Shown: piece after piece, positions 23,466 through 32,400 of the stretch
Position numbering within the stretch: position 1 is the stretch's first letter
Layout of the letters: each line of letters begins with the position of its first letter
NCBI RefSeq assembly: GCF_000308655.1
Contig: NZ_BAGC01000051.1
Location: forward strand, 1-58,441
From: Nocardia niigatensis NBRC 100131
GTDB lineage: Bacteria; Actinomycetota; Actinomycetes; Mycobacteriales; Mycobacteriaceae
Reading direction: 5' to 3'
DNA: 58,441 nucleotides
Program-made: the position numbers and the translations under genes
The notes under the pieces: generated by a model
Seen by the model: only the letters and a program-made list of their open reading frames with translations
The model's database searches: none
Told to the model about the DNA's origin: nothing

Positions 23466-23846
23466 TCAGTCGATCTTGACGCTCATCCCGTAGTCGATGG
23501 TGGCGTGGGACGGCGAGGAGATGGTGAGCCGGTAGGAACCGTTGACCGGCAGCACGACCCGGGTCCACTGGTGCTGGTAGGACAGGGTTCCGGTGGGGCC
23601 GGTGACGGTGACGGTCGCGTCGGACCAGTTCGGGCTCGCCTCGACGATCATCACCTGGCCGCCACGGGCGTCGACCTGGTAGGTGTCGTGGCTGAAGCCG
23701 GTCAGGCGGCCGCTGACATAGCCGTTGTCGGTGTTGTACGCGAAGTAGATCTGATGCACGTCGTCCGCGGAAGCCGGGCCGGCGCCGAGAATGGTGGCGG
23801 TCGAAGCGGCGGCGAGAACTGCGGCGGCGAGGAACTTCTCTTTCAT
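23466..23846 (-). CDS. Secreted Ig-like/beta-sandwich protein
   Basis: A 126-aa protein from ATG 23846. The signal peptide is MKEKFLAAAVLAAASTATIL with cleavage near ASADD. The mature domain has about eight short strands: HQIYFAYNTDNGYVSGRLTG, GGQVMIVEASPNWSDATVTV, QWTRVVLPVNGSYRLTISSP and HATIDYGMSVKID. It has no cysteines. The ribosome site is weak. It probably folds as a single Ig-like or lectin-like domain outside the cell. Ligand unknown. Confidence 0.7.
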   Translation of the reverse strand: MKEKFLAAAVLAAASTATILGAGPASADDVHQIYFAYNTDNGYVSGRLTGFSHDTYQVDARGGQVMIVEASPNWSDATVTVTGPTGTLSYQHQWTRVVLPVNGSYRLTISSPSHATIDYGMSVKID

Positions 23847-24004
23847 GCTGCCAAGAGTCGGCGGACGCACCAATCAAATTCCAACAGAACACTATCGGAG
23901 CTCGTGGTTGTCGATTCCCACACCGCGACGCGCACGTCGTTGTAGGAACGTCGAACATCCCCGCAACCGCGAAAACGGCCACGGTCAACGTGCTCTGACC
24001 GGTC

Positions 24005-24041
24005 GCCCGGGTTCGGCTCAGGCCGCGCGCCGAACCCGGGC
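24005..24041 (-). terminator. Stem-loop terminator of the Stealth gene
   Basis: GCCCGGGTTCGGC and GCCGAACCCGGGC form a perfect 13-bp stem with an 11-base loop, starting 6 bp after the stop of the minus-strand gene at 24047. There is no U-tract, as is usual in high-GC actinomycetes. Confidence 0.75.
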
Positions 24042-24046
24042 CCGGC

Positions 24047-25510
24047 TCAGGCCGCGCCCGATTCGAAGGCGCTCATGGTTCCGGCAACACTGTCCGGCTT
24101 CTCCCACGGAGCCGGTTCCGGGAAATACGACTCCAAGAATTCCGAGACCGCGCGCACCCGTTCGGTCTCCGGGACCTCGGGGAAACTGCCGTCATTGAGA
24201 CAGAAGAAATCCACGTTCCGCCGCTTGGCCAAGCCGTCCAGCAGCGCCAGGCCGGTGTACGACGTGGTGTCCACATAGCGCATCTTGGCGGCCTCCTGCG
24301 GCACCGCGCGGCCGGTGAGCAGGGCGTAATAGTGGTAGAGCGAATTGGTCACCGAGATATCGGTGGCGGCGCGGAAACGGCTGGCCCGGGTGCGGGCGAA
24401 ATCGTCCGCGAAGACCTGTTCCATTTCATGGAGAACGCTGCGGCGCAACGGGACCGGGGTGTGCTCCAGGTGACGGGTGATGACGTGGCCGAAGCGCCGG
24501 GCCAGCAGGGCGCGGTTCACGCGGGCCGCGTTCTCGAAGCCGCTACGGCGTTCGTCATTGGCCCCCGGACCGATGCGGGTACCCGCCTCGATATAGCGGC
24601 TGATGCCCGCCGGGGTGAAGAACATGGACGGGCGGACCGGACGCGCGAAGAACATGTCGTCGTTCGAATACAGGAAATGCTCCGACAGCCCCTCGATGTG
24701 CTGCAGCTGGCATTCCACCGCATGGGAATTGAAGACCGGCAGCCCACTGATATCCGAGAAATGGTCCACCGCACGGACGATGGTGACCTTCGGATCCTCG
24801 GCCAGCCAGTCCGGCACCCGGGAATCCGTGGCGATGAAGATGCGGCGGATCCACGGCGCGTTCTTGTGCACCGAGCGCAGGGCGTAGCGCAGCTCGTCGA
24901 TCTGACGGATGCGGGCGTCCGCCGCATCGCCCTCCCCGACCACCACCTGCGCCATCATTCCCGCACGGCGGGCCCGGAATTCGGGGTCGGTGCCGTCCAC
25001 CCACGAGAAGACCAGGTCGATGTCGAAGCCGACATCGGTCGGATTGGGGGTGAACATGCCCGCCAGGGTGGGCCAGCTGGCGTCGTAGAGCAGGACTGTG
25101 GCGGGCTCCACGTCGGCGACGTCGAAGACCATGCGGGTCAGGGCATTCGGACGCGGGCATTCGACCGTGTCGCCGTGGTACTCCCACAGTTCGAGTTCCA
25201 CATGATGGGCCGGATCCAGGTCACGTCCGAGGCGGAAGACATTGTGCGGCTTCTCATTACAGGAGAACCCAGCGACCATCGCGGCCCCCAGTACCCGTCT
25301 CAGGGCCGCCCGGTGACCGCTGTCCACGGCCAGCACCAGGCGATGGTCGGCGTCGCGCACCAGCACGAACGGCACCTCAGCGGCGGCCAGTTCGCCACGC
25401 AGGTAACGCAGATCGTCGATCACCGCGTCGGACACCATCAGATTCGCCGCGGTCGCGCGCCCCACCATCTCCACCATTTCCGGCTGCTGCCCGGAACCCA
25501 GATCCACCAT
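24047..25510 (-). CDS. Stealth-family sugar-phosphate (hexose-1-P) transferase
   Basis: A 487-aa protein from ATG 25510 (GGAG 7 bases upstream). The conserved Stealth regions appear in order: CR1 (DIDLVFSWVDGTDPEFRARR), CR2 (DELRYALRSVHKNAPWIRRI, FIATDSRVPDWL), the catalytic SNDDMFF segment (HFLYSNDDMFFARPV), CR3 around FENAARVNRALLARRFGHVI and CR4 (VDFFCLNDG). Stealth enzymes transfer sugar-1-phosphate to build phosphoglycan capsules and are related to human GlcNAc-1-phosphotransferase. The first about 170 residues form an extra domain of unknown type. No other glycan genes lie beside it. Confidence 0.9.
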   Translation of the reverse strand: MVDLGSGQQPEMVEMVGRATAANLMVSDAVIDDLRYLRGELAAAEVPFVLVRDADHRLVLAVDSGHRAALRRVLGAAMVAGFSCNEKPHNVFRLGRDLDPAHHVELELWEYHGDTVECPRPNALTRMVFDVADVEPATVLLYDASWPTLAGMFTPNPTDVGFDIDLVFSWVDGTDPEFRARRAGMMAQVVVGEGDAADARIRQIDELRYALRSVHKNAPWIRRIFIATDSRVPDWLAEDPKVTIVRAVDHFSDISGLPVFNSHAVECQLQHIEGLSEHFLYSNDDMFFARPVRPSMFFTPAGISRYIEAGTRIGPGANDERRSGFENAARVNRALLARRFGHVITRHLEHTPVPLRRSVLHEMEQVFADDFARTRASRFRAATDISVTNSLYHYYALLTGRAVPQEAAKMRYVDTTSYTGLALLDGLAKRRNVDFFCLNDGSFPEVPETERVRAVSEFLESYFPEPAPWEKPDSVAGTMSAFESGAA

Positions 25511-26047
25511 CACCGTCTCCACTCTCTTCGCTGTGTCCACCTCACGTTCGTGGCCTCGTCTCGGCGCGACCGGGCACCGGGCGGGACCCGGTGCCGGCGT
25601 GCGCCGTGAAATCTGTTGCGCAGTCAGAAGAACGGAGCGGACAGGGTGGTGCGGTGTGTGGTCCACGGTCGTCGCTGATACGGCCGGAATCCCATTCGCA
25701 CTCACCTCACTCGTTCACATGGCGCCTGTCGCGCCGGTTGGCAAAAGCTGTCGCGTTCGTCGACGCCCGGGATGGACAAGCGACCTTCACCGGGCGGTCA
25801 TCGGCCGGTTACTCGCGTGACCTCGTTCAGTCGAGGGACTGTTACGAATGATGCAACCGTTATCGCTTCTCGTCAATGTGTTTCCCCGCAGGTCCAGTGG
25901 TGTTTTCACAGTCGTAACGGACAAACCTCACGAGACGGGCAACACTCTGAGGTCGATTCGGACGCCAGCGGGCCAGCGCGGCAACGACATACACTTGCGG
26001 AGCACAGTCCAGCTCGCTGTGCGCAACCCGATGGTGAGGTGACGCGG
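25511..26047. other. Intergenic divergent region, nothing supported
   Basis: A 537-bp spacer between divergent genes. ORFs in it (for example 25848..26042) have no ribosome site and poor composition. It is slightly AT-richer around 25830..25930, where promoters for one or both genes may lie, but no clear -10/-35 pair or palindrome stands out. Confidence 0.4.
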
Positions 26048-26560
26048 ATGGTAGCCGACGCGCGGGAACGTCAGGAACCCTCGACAGTGACGCGACCGGA
26101 CGACGCCGGAACGCAAGAGACCGACCACCCCGAACTGGACATCCTACCCGAATGGCCGCAGGACACCATCGCGGTCCTGGTCACCACCGACCCCGCACCG
26201 CACGCCATCCCGGTCTCCTGGCCGGTGCGCGCCGGGGATCGCCGAATCCTGCTCAGCCTCAAGTCCGATCGCGGTTCCCTGGCCCGGCTGCGCAAGCAAC
26301 CCGACATCGCGCTGCTGATCCTGGGCGGCGGCGATGTGGCACTGTGCGCCCGCGGCTCGGCGGCGGTGATCGCCGATCCCATGCCCGACGCGGACGACTA
26401 CGCGGCGGTGGAATTGACCATCGAGGTGATCGACGATCATCGGCAATCGGCATTCGCGGTCGCCACGGGAATTCAGCGCACCGTCCTCGACGACAGCGAA
26501 CTACGCTATCTGGAGAAACGAGTCGCGACGCTGAAAGTAATGGCGGCCGACCGCAACTGA
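26048..26560 (+). CDS. Pyridoxamine 5'-phosphate oxidase-like flavin-barrel protein
   Basis: A 170-aa protein from ATG 26048 (GAGGTGA 5 bases upstream). The split-barrel pattern is PQDTIAVLVTTDPAPHAIPV, RRILLSLKSDRGSLARLRKQ and PDIALLILGGGDVALCARGS, followed by AAVELTIEVIDDH. This is the PNPOx-like FMN/F420/heme-binding fold; the exact cofactor cannot be told. It is 17 bp ahead of terD on the same strand, so the two probably share an operon. Confidence 0.8.
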   Translation: MVADARERQEPSTVTRPDDAGTQETDHPELDILPEWPQDTIAVLVTTDPAPHAIPVSWPVRAGDRRILLSLKSDRGSLARLRKQPDIALLILGGGDVALCARGSAAVIADPMPDADDYAAVELTIEVIDDHRQSAFAVATGIQRTVLDDSELRYLEKRVATLKVMAADRN

Positions 26561-26577
26561 GTATCGAAGGAGACCGT

Positions 26578-27153
26578 GTGTCTGTCAGCTTGGCCAAGGG
26601 CGGAAACGTTTCACTCTCCAAGCAGGCGCCGAACCTGACCAAGGTCGCGGTGGCGCTGGGCTGGGACGTGCGCACCACCACCGGCGCCGACTACGACCTG
26701 GATGCCAGCGCGCTGGCCTGCGGATCCAATCAGCGCGTGCTCTCGGACGCGCACTTCATCTTCTACAACAACCTGCGCTCCCCCGAGGGCACCATCGAAC
26801 ACACCGGCGACAACCTCACCGGCGCGGGCGACGGTGACGACGAGGTGATCAATGTCGACCTGGCCGCCATGCCGCCGACCATCACCAATATCTTCTTCCC
26901 CGTCTCCATCCACGAGGCCGACGTCCGCCGCCAGTCCTTCGGACAGGTCCGCAACGCCTACATCCGCGTGATCGACGCCGTCACCAGCGCCGAACTCGCC
27001 CGCTTCGACCTCACCGAGGACGCCTCCACCGAGACCGCCATGGTCTTCGGCGAGCTCTACCGCCATGGCCCCGAGTGGAAGTTCCGCGCCATCGGCCAGG
27101 GCTACGCCTCCGGCCTGGCCGGCATCGCCCGCGATTACGGCGTGAACGTGTGA
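26578..27153 (+). CDS. terD: TerD-family stress/tellurium-resistance protein
   Basis: A 191-aa TerD-domain protein with a GTG start 5 bases after AAGGAG. The family text is clear: VSLAKGGNVSLSKQAPNLTK, VAVALGWDVRTTTGADYDLD, Ca-binding DLDASAL with GDNLTGAGDGDDEVINVDLA, and EAMVF-type end ELYRHGPEWKFRAIGQGY. TerD proteins bind calcium and act in tellurite, phage and oxidative stress responses. Usually several ter genes cluster; here it is alone with a PNPOx-like and a thiamine-binding gene. Confidence 0.93.
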   Translation: MSVSLAKGGNVSLSKQAPNLTKVAVALGWDVRTTTGADYDLDASALACGSNQRVLSDAHFIFYNNLRSPEGTIEHTGDNLTGAGDGDDEVINVDLAAMPPTITNIFFPVSIHEADVRRQSFGQVRNAYIRVIDAVTSAELARFDLTEDASTETAMVFGELYRHGPEWKFRAIGQGYASGLAGIARDYGVNV

Positions 27154-27446
27154 TCATCGCCTTCTCCGTGACACCGCTCGGCGTCGGCGAGGACGTGGGT
27201 CGCGCCGTCGCCGAAGCGGTACGGATCGTGCGGGCCAGTGGGCTGCCCAACGAGACCAATGCCATGTTCACCACCATCGAGGGTGACTGGGAGGAGGTCA
27301 TGGCCGTGGTCAAACAGGCCACCGACGCGGTGATGGCCGTCGCGCCCCGATGCAGTCTCGTCCTGAAAGCCGACATCCGGCCGGGCGTCACCGGCGCCAT
27401 GCAGGCCAAGGTCGACACGGTCGAGCGCTACCTCGCCGAGGACTGA
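27150..27446 (+). CDS. MTH1187/YkoF-type thiamine-binding protein
   Basis: A 98-aa protein. The GTG at 27150 overlaps the terD stop (GTGA), so it is translationally coupled to terD. The ferredoxin-like fold of the MTH1187 family is shown by IIAFSVTPLGVGEDVGRAVA, TNAMFTTIEGDWEEVMAVVK and APRCSLVLKADIRPGVTGAM. Members bind thiamine-like molecules or act as small metabolite sensors. The coupling to terD is the notable feature. Confidence 0.85.
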   Translation: MIIAFSVTPLGVGEDVGRAVAEAVRIVRASGLPNETNAMFTTIEGDWEEVMAVVKQATDAVMAVAPRCSLVLKADIRPGVTGAMQAKVDTVERYLAED

Positions 27447-27612
27447 CGGACCGCAAGCCCTCAGTCTGTGACGCAATGATCACGTCAAAGTATTGACGCG
27501 TTTGTGCTGTTCGCGACGCCAACGTTGTCCGCCACCGATACCCGCGTACACGGCGGACACTCCGATCACGCTGAACCACCCGTACGACCGGACCGCATAG
27601 TTCGGTCAGCGG

Positions 27613-28596
27613 TCAGGCGATGCGCTGGCGAAGCCACGCGGGGATCTCGTCGCCGGCGCGGGGGTAGGTGGCGAGTTCGCGGCGGCATTCGTCGGGCTCG
27701 GGGATGGGGAGCCAGTCGGGGATGTCCTTGAAGGACAGGGTGAATTGGGCCTTGGTGGAGGCGGCGCGCAGGACCACCTGGCCGCTGAGCCAGGTGCCGG
27801 TCATCGGGTCGTAGCAGACTTCCTTGAGCCGGTTGAGGAGCGCGAGGACCTCCTCCGAGGGCTGGAGCTCATCGGCGTGATCGGCCTCGGGGTCGGTCAT
27901 CTCCAGCTGGATGCCGGCGTGACCGTCGTCGCCGACCAGGGAGAACCACAGCACCGCGAGATTCCAGCTCGCCGGAAGCGCGTCGGTGAGAGCACTGACG
28001 AGCGCACTCTCCACCATGTCGCGATCGGGCGAGCGCGGCGGGGGCGGCGGCGCGTCGGCGGGCGCGTCCTCGACGGCGAGCACGGACAGACCCGGATGAT
28101 GGTCCCGCATGACGTCCACCACCATCTGCACCGGCACCGGCAGGCGCTCGGCCACGATGAACAATCGGCGGTCCGGATTCCGGCGCGCGATAACATCACC
28201 GAGTGCCTGTACACGGTCACGGAATTCGGCGGGATCACGCAGCACCACCTCCGCGAACATCTCCGCGCGACCGCCCTTGCGCAACCGCCCGATACCCAGG
28301 CGCACCCGCTCCACCTCCGCCCACGCCACATGCGGGAAACCGCGATAGGTGAAGCCCTGATCGGTGACCAGCAGCGTCGGCTGCGGGCGGAGCAGATCCT
28401 CGAGCATGGCGTACACCCCGAAACCGAACAACGCCATGGCCAATCCACCGAGCACCCGCATGACCAACTGTTGATCACCGTCGAAGACCACGAAACCCGG
28501 TAGCGCGGTCATCAATAGGAAGAACACCAGCGCGATGATCGCGCCCATCCGCGGCGGGTAGTACTCGGTGATCGATTCACGCCCCGAAGCATGCAC
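27613..28596 (-). CDS. Membrane protein with unknown soluble C-terminal domain
   Basis: A 327-aa protein. AGAGGGG precedes ATG 28596. Two N-terminal membrane helices (MGAIIALVFFLLMTALPGFV; VLGGLAMALFGFGVYAML) are followed by a PH-like region (LLVTDQGFTYRGFPHVAWAE, VERVRLG). A proline-rich linker near residue 190 (APPPPPRSPDR) leads to a mixed alpha/beta domain, NLAVLWFSLVGDDGHAGIQL to FTLSFKDIPDWLP. The PH-like part resembles bacterial membrane-anchored bPH proteins. The C-terminal part is reminiscent of YezG/immunity-type domains, a weak call. Confidence 0.65.
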   Translation of the reverse strand: MHASGRESITEYYPPRMGAIIALVFFLLMTALPGFVVFDGDQQLVMRVLGGLAMALFGFGVYAMLEDLLRPQPTLLVTDQGFTYRGFPHVAWAEVERVRLGIGRLRKGGRAEMFAEVVLRDPAEFRDRVQALGDVIARRNPDRRLFIVAERLPVPVQMVVDVMRDHHPGLSVLAVEDAPADAPPPPPRSPDRDMVESALVSALTDALPASWNLAVLWFSLVGDDGHAGIQLEMTDPEADHADELQPSEEVLALLNRLKEVCYDPMTGTWLSGQVVLRAASTKAQFTLSFKDIPDWLPIPEPDECRRELATYPRAGDEIPAWLRQRIA

Positions 28597-28694
28597 CCCT
28601 CTGACGCTAGCCGAAACGCGCCGAAGGCAACACCGCCGTTATCGTCCGGCATCGCGTCCGCAACGCGCGGCCCATCCGCCGAGCCGGAACCCGT

Positions 28695-29414
28695 TCAGCC
28701 GCGCGGCCAGTACCGATGCCAGTCCGCGGCGGTCAGCGCCCGACGCTCACCACGATCGATTTCCGCGGCGTCCTCGGCGGCGCGAACGGCCGTGGCGAAC
28801 GCGAGAGTGGCCTTGCGCAGCCGCTCTTCGGCACTGTCCGGGCCGCCGAGTTCCACGACCCGCAGCGCACCCGGAATCAGATCCTCGGGTAAACCGGCCT
28901 TGATACCGCGCGAACGGACCTTCTCCGCCAGCGCCAGCGCGGGCTGCGCCATGGCAATACCGTCCAGGCAGGAGCGCCGCGCCTTCTCCGCGGATTTACG
29001 CTCCTCCCAAGCCTTTTCCTGCGCCGCGATCTTGTCCGCGACCGCCGCGGCCGGATCGAAGGCGTTGTCGATCAGGTGCGGACTGCGGTGCACCAGCTTG
29101 GCCACCAGCGCCGCTGCCACCTCGGCAACCGTGAATTCCCCTGCGGCCTCGGCGATCCGGGAGTGGAACAGCACCTGCAGCAGCAGGTCGCCGAGTTCCT
29201 CCTTGATGGTCTCGGCGTCCTCGTCCTGAATCGCGTCGAGCAGCTCGTAGGTCTCCTCCAGCAGGTAGGGCCGCAGCGAATCGTGCGTCTGCGTCACCTC
29301 CCAGCCGCCGAAGTTCCACAGCCGGTCCATCACCTCGACCGCGTCGCCCAGTGCCGCGGTCATCCGCGCGATATCCGCCACCGCCTCGGTGGTGAGGCCA
29401 TCCCCTGCGGTCAT
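28695..29414 (-). CDS. mazG: MazG nucleoside triphosphate pyrophosphohydrolase
   Basis: A 239-aa protein whose ATG overlaps the mfd stop (ATGA). One MazG domain is clear: WEVTQTHDSLRPYLLEETYE, LLDAIQDEDAETIKEELGDL with the EExxE..EExxD metal-binding acids, then LVHRSPHLIDN. It hydrolyses non-canonical or excess NTPs to NMP and PPi, protecting against oxidised nucleotides. E. coli MazG has two domains; this one is the shorter mycobacterial type with a helical C-terminus. The neighbourhood mfd-mazG is the same as in mycobacteria. Confidence 0.93.
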   Translation of the reverse strand: MTAGDGLTTEAVADIARMTAALGDAVEVMDRLWNFGGWEVTQTHDSLRPYLLEETYELLDAIQDEDAETIKEELGDLLLQVLFHSRIAEAAGEFTVAEVAAALVAKLVHRSPHLIDNAFDPAAAVADKIAAQEKAWEERKSAEKARRSCLDGIAMAQPALALAEKVRSRGIKAGLPEDLIPGALRVVELGGPDSAEERLRKATLAFATAVRAAEDAAEIDRGERRALTAADWHRYWPRG

Positions 29415-32400
29415 CGCGGAGCCAGCACCTCCGCGGCGACCTTGACATCCACTGCGCCCGGGGCCTTTCCGTCCAGGGCGAGAAGCAGGTCGGCGACGAA
29501 CTGGAGCACCTGGACATCGCGGACCCTCGCCGCGCCGACGCTGTCCTCCACGCGCGGCAGCGGCAGCTGGACGATGCCGGTCGCCGCGCGATAGGTGGCG
29601 TTCGGGTACAGCCGCTTCAGCCGCAGCTGCTTGGAATCCGGGAGCTGCAGCGGCGACACCTTCAACGTCGTTCCGGTGACGCCGATCTCGGCGATGGCGT
29701 ACTCGCGGGCCAGCAGCCGCAACTTGGCGACCGAGACCAGGCGGCCTACCTCCACCGGGAGCGGGCCGTAGCGGTCCACCAGCTCCTCGACCACCGCCGA
29801 CAGCGCCGAATCGTCCTGGGCGGCAGCAAGTTTGCGGTACGCCTCCAGGCGTAGCCGGTCGGAGGCGATGTAGTCGGGCGGGATGTGCGCGTCGACCGGC
29901 AGGTCGATGCGGACCTCCTTGACCTCCTCGTCCACCGTGATCGGGCGGCCGTCGGCAGCGGCCCGATAGGCCTCCACCGCCTCGCCCACCAGGCGTACGT
30001 ACAGGTCGAAGCCGACGCCGGCGACATGGCCGGACTGCTCGGCGCCCAGCACATTGCCCGCGCCGCGAATCTCCAAGTCCTTCATGGCCACCGCCATACC
30101 GGCACCCAGGTCCGAGTTCTGCGAGATGGTCGCGAGGCGGTCGTACGCGGTCTCGGTGAGCGGCTTCTCCGGCGGGTACAGGAAGTAGGCGTAACCGCGT
30201 TCGCGGGACCGGCCGACCCGGCCGCGCAGCTGGTGCAGCTGCGAAAGCCCCAGGGCGTCGGCGCGTTCCACGATCAGGGTATTGGCATTGGAGATGTCCA
30301 GACCGGTCTCGATGATGGTGGTACACACCAGGACATCGAATTCCCGCTCCCAGAAGCCCTGCACGGTCTTCTCGAGCATGTCCTCGTTCATCTGCCCGTG
30401 CGCGACCACGACTCGCGCCTCCGGCACCAGGTCGCGAATCCGCTTGGCCGCCTTGTCGATCGACGACACCCGGTTGTGCACGTAGAACACCTGGCCGTCA
30501 CGCAGCAGCTCACGGCGGATGGCCGCGGCCACCTGCTTGTCGTTGTACGCGCCCACATAGGTGAGTACCGGATGCCGCTCCTCCGGCGGGGTGAGGATGG
30601 TCGACATCTCGCGAATACCGGCGAGGGACATCTCCAGCGTGCGCGGAATCGGCGTGGCGGACATGGTCAGCACGTCCACGTGGGTGCGCAGCGCCTTGAT
30701 GTGCTCCTTGTGCTCGACGCCGAACCGCTGCTCCTCGTCGATGATGACCAGGCCCAGATCCTTCCAGCGCACCCCGGTCTGCAACAGGCGGTGAGTGCCC
30801 ACCACGATGTCGACATCCTTGGTGGTCATGCCCTCCAGGATCTCCCGTGACTCGGCCGCGTCGGTGAAGCGGGACAGGCCCTTCACCACTACCGGGAAAC
30901 CGGCCATCCGCTCGGTGAAGGTCTGCAGATGCTGTTGCGCCAGCAGCGTGGTCGGCACCAGCACCGCCACCTGCTTGCCATCCTGCACCGCCTTGAACGC
31001 CGCGCGCACCGCGATCTCGGTCTTGCCGTAACCGACGTCGCCGCAGATGACGCGGTCCATTGGGACCGCCTTCTCCATATCGGACTTCACCTCGGCGATG
31101 GCCGAGAGCTGATCGACGGTCTCGGTGAACGCGAAAGCGTCCTCCATCTCCTGCTGCCACGGAGTGTCCGAGCCGAAGGCGTGACCCGGCGCGGCCTGCC
31201 GGGCGGCGTAGAGCTGCACCAGCTCGGTGGCGATCTCACGAACGGCCTTGCGCGCCTTGCGTTTCGTATTGGCCCAGTCGGAACCGCCCAGTTTGGACAG
31301 CGACGGCATCTCGCCACCGACATAGCGCGACAGCTGATCCAGCGAATCCATCGGCACGAACAACCGGTCCCCGGGCTGGCCGCGCTTGCTCGGCGCGTAC
31401 TCGATGACCAGGTACTCGCGGCGCGCACCGCCGACGGTCCGCTCGATCATCTCCACGAAACGGCCGATGCCGTGCTGATCGTGCACCACCATGTCGCCCG
31501 CGGTCAGGGCCAGCGGATCGACCTGATTGCGGCGACGCGCGGGCAGCTTCTTGCCCTCGCCGGGGGCGGTGACCCGGTTGCCGGTGAGATCGGATTCCGC
31601 GATCACCACCAGCTTGGCGTCGTCGAACACCACACCGTCGTGCAGCGAACCGCACAGCACGCCGACCAGACCGCGCACCGGCTCGGCGCCCGCCTCCAGT
31701 GCCGCGGCGGGCACCTCGGCGTCGGCGAGACGTTCCAGAATGCGTTGCGCCGTACCGTGTCCGGCCACCACGATGACCGCGCGGCCACCGGTGGCGACAT
31801 GCGCGCGCAGCGACGCGAAGATGGTGGCGACCAGTTCCTCGGAACCACGCGCGGAGGCCGCTGCCAGCACCGGCAGCGCGATCTCCTGCGGATCGTCGGC
31901 GGCCAGCGGGCTCAGCGTCCACCAGGGCAGGCCGCGCCGCTCGGCATCGGCGCGCACAACGTCCAGGCCCCGATAGCCGGAGGCGGCCAGATCCAGCCCG
32001 TGCGCGCCCAGCGGCGCGGCGCCGCCGAAGGAGGCCGCCGTCCATGACGCCTCCAGGAACTCCTGCCCGGTGCGGACCAGGTCGGCGGCGCGGGTGCGGA
32101 CCTTCTCCGGATCGCACAGCAGCACATGGGCTTCCGCGGGCAGCGCGTCCACCAGCAGTTGCAGCTCACCGGGCTGCAGCACCGGCAGCAGCGCCTCCAT
32201 GCCCTCGACCGGCACGCCCTGGGAGATCTTTTCCAACATCTCCACCAGCGCGGCATCGGCCGGATTCTCGGCGGCCACCTGGGCGGCACGCTCGCGCAGG
32301 GCATCGGTGAGCAGCAGCTCGCGGCACGGCGGCGCGACCACCAGATCGATCGGCACCTCGTGGATCGAGCGCTGGTCCTGCACCGAGAAGGCGCGCACCT

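Noticed and set aside
24332..25609. Plus-strand 425-aa ORF opposite the Stealth gene
   Set aside because: Antisense to conserved Stealth regions; no ribosome site and shadow composition.
27600..27612. Minus-strand CGCTGACCGAAC as another interspersed repeat copy
   Set aside because: Only 12 bases of the core match, with no left or right block, so chance is a sufficient explanation.
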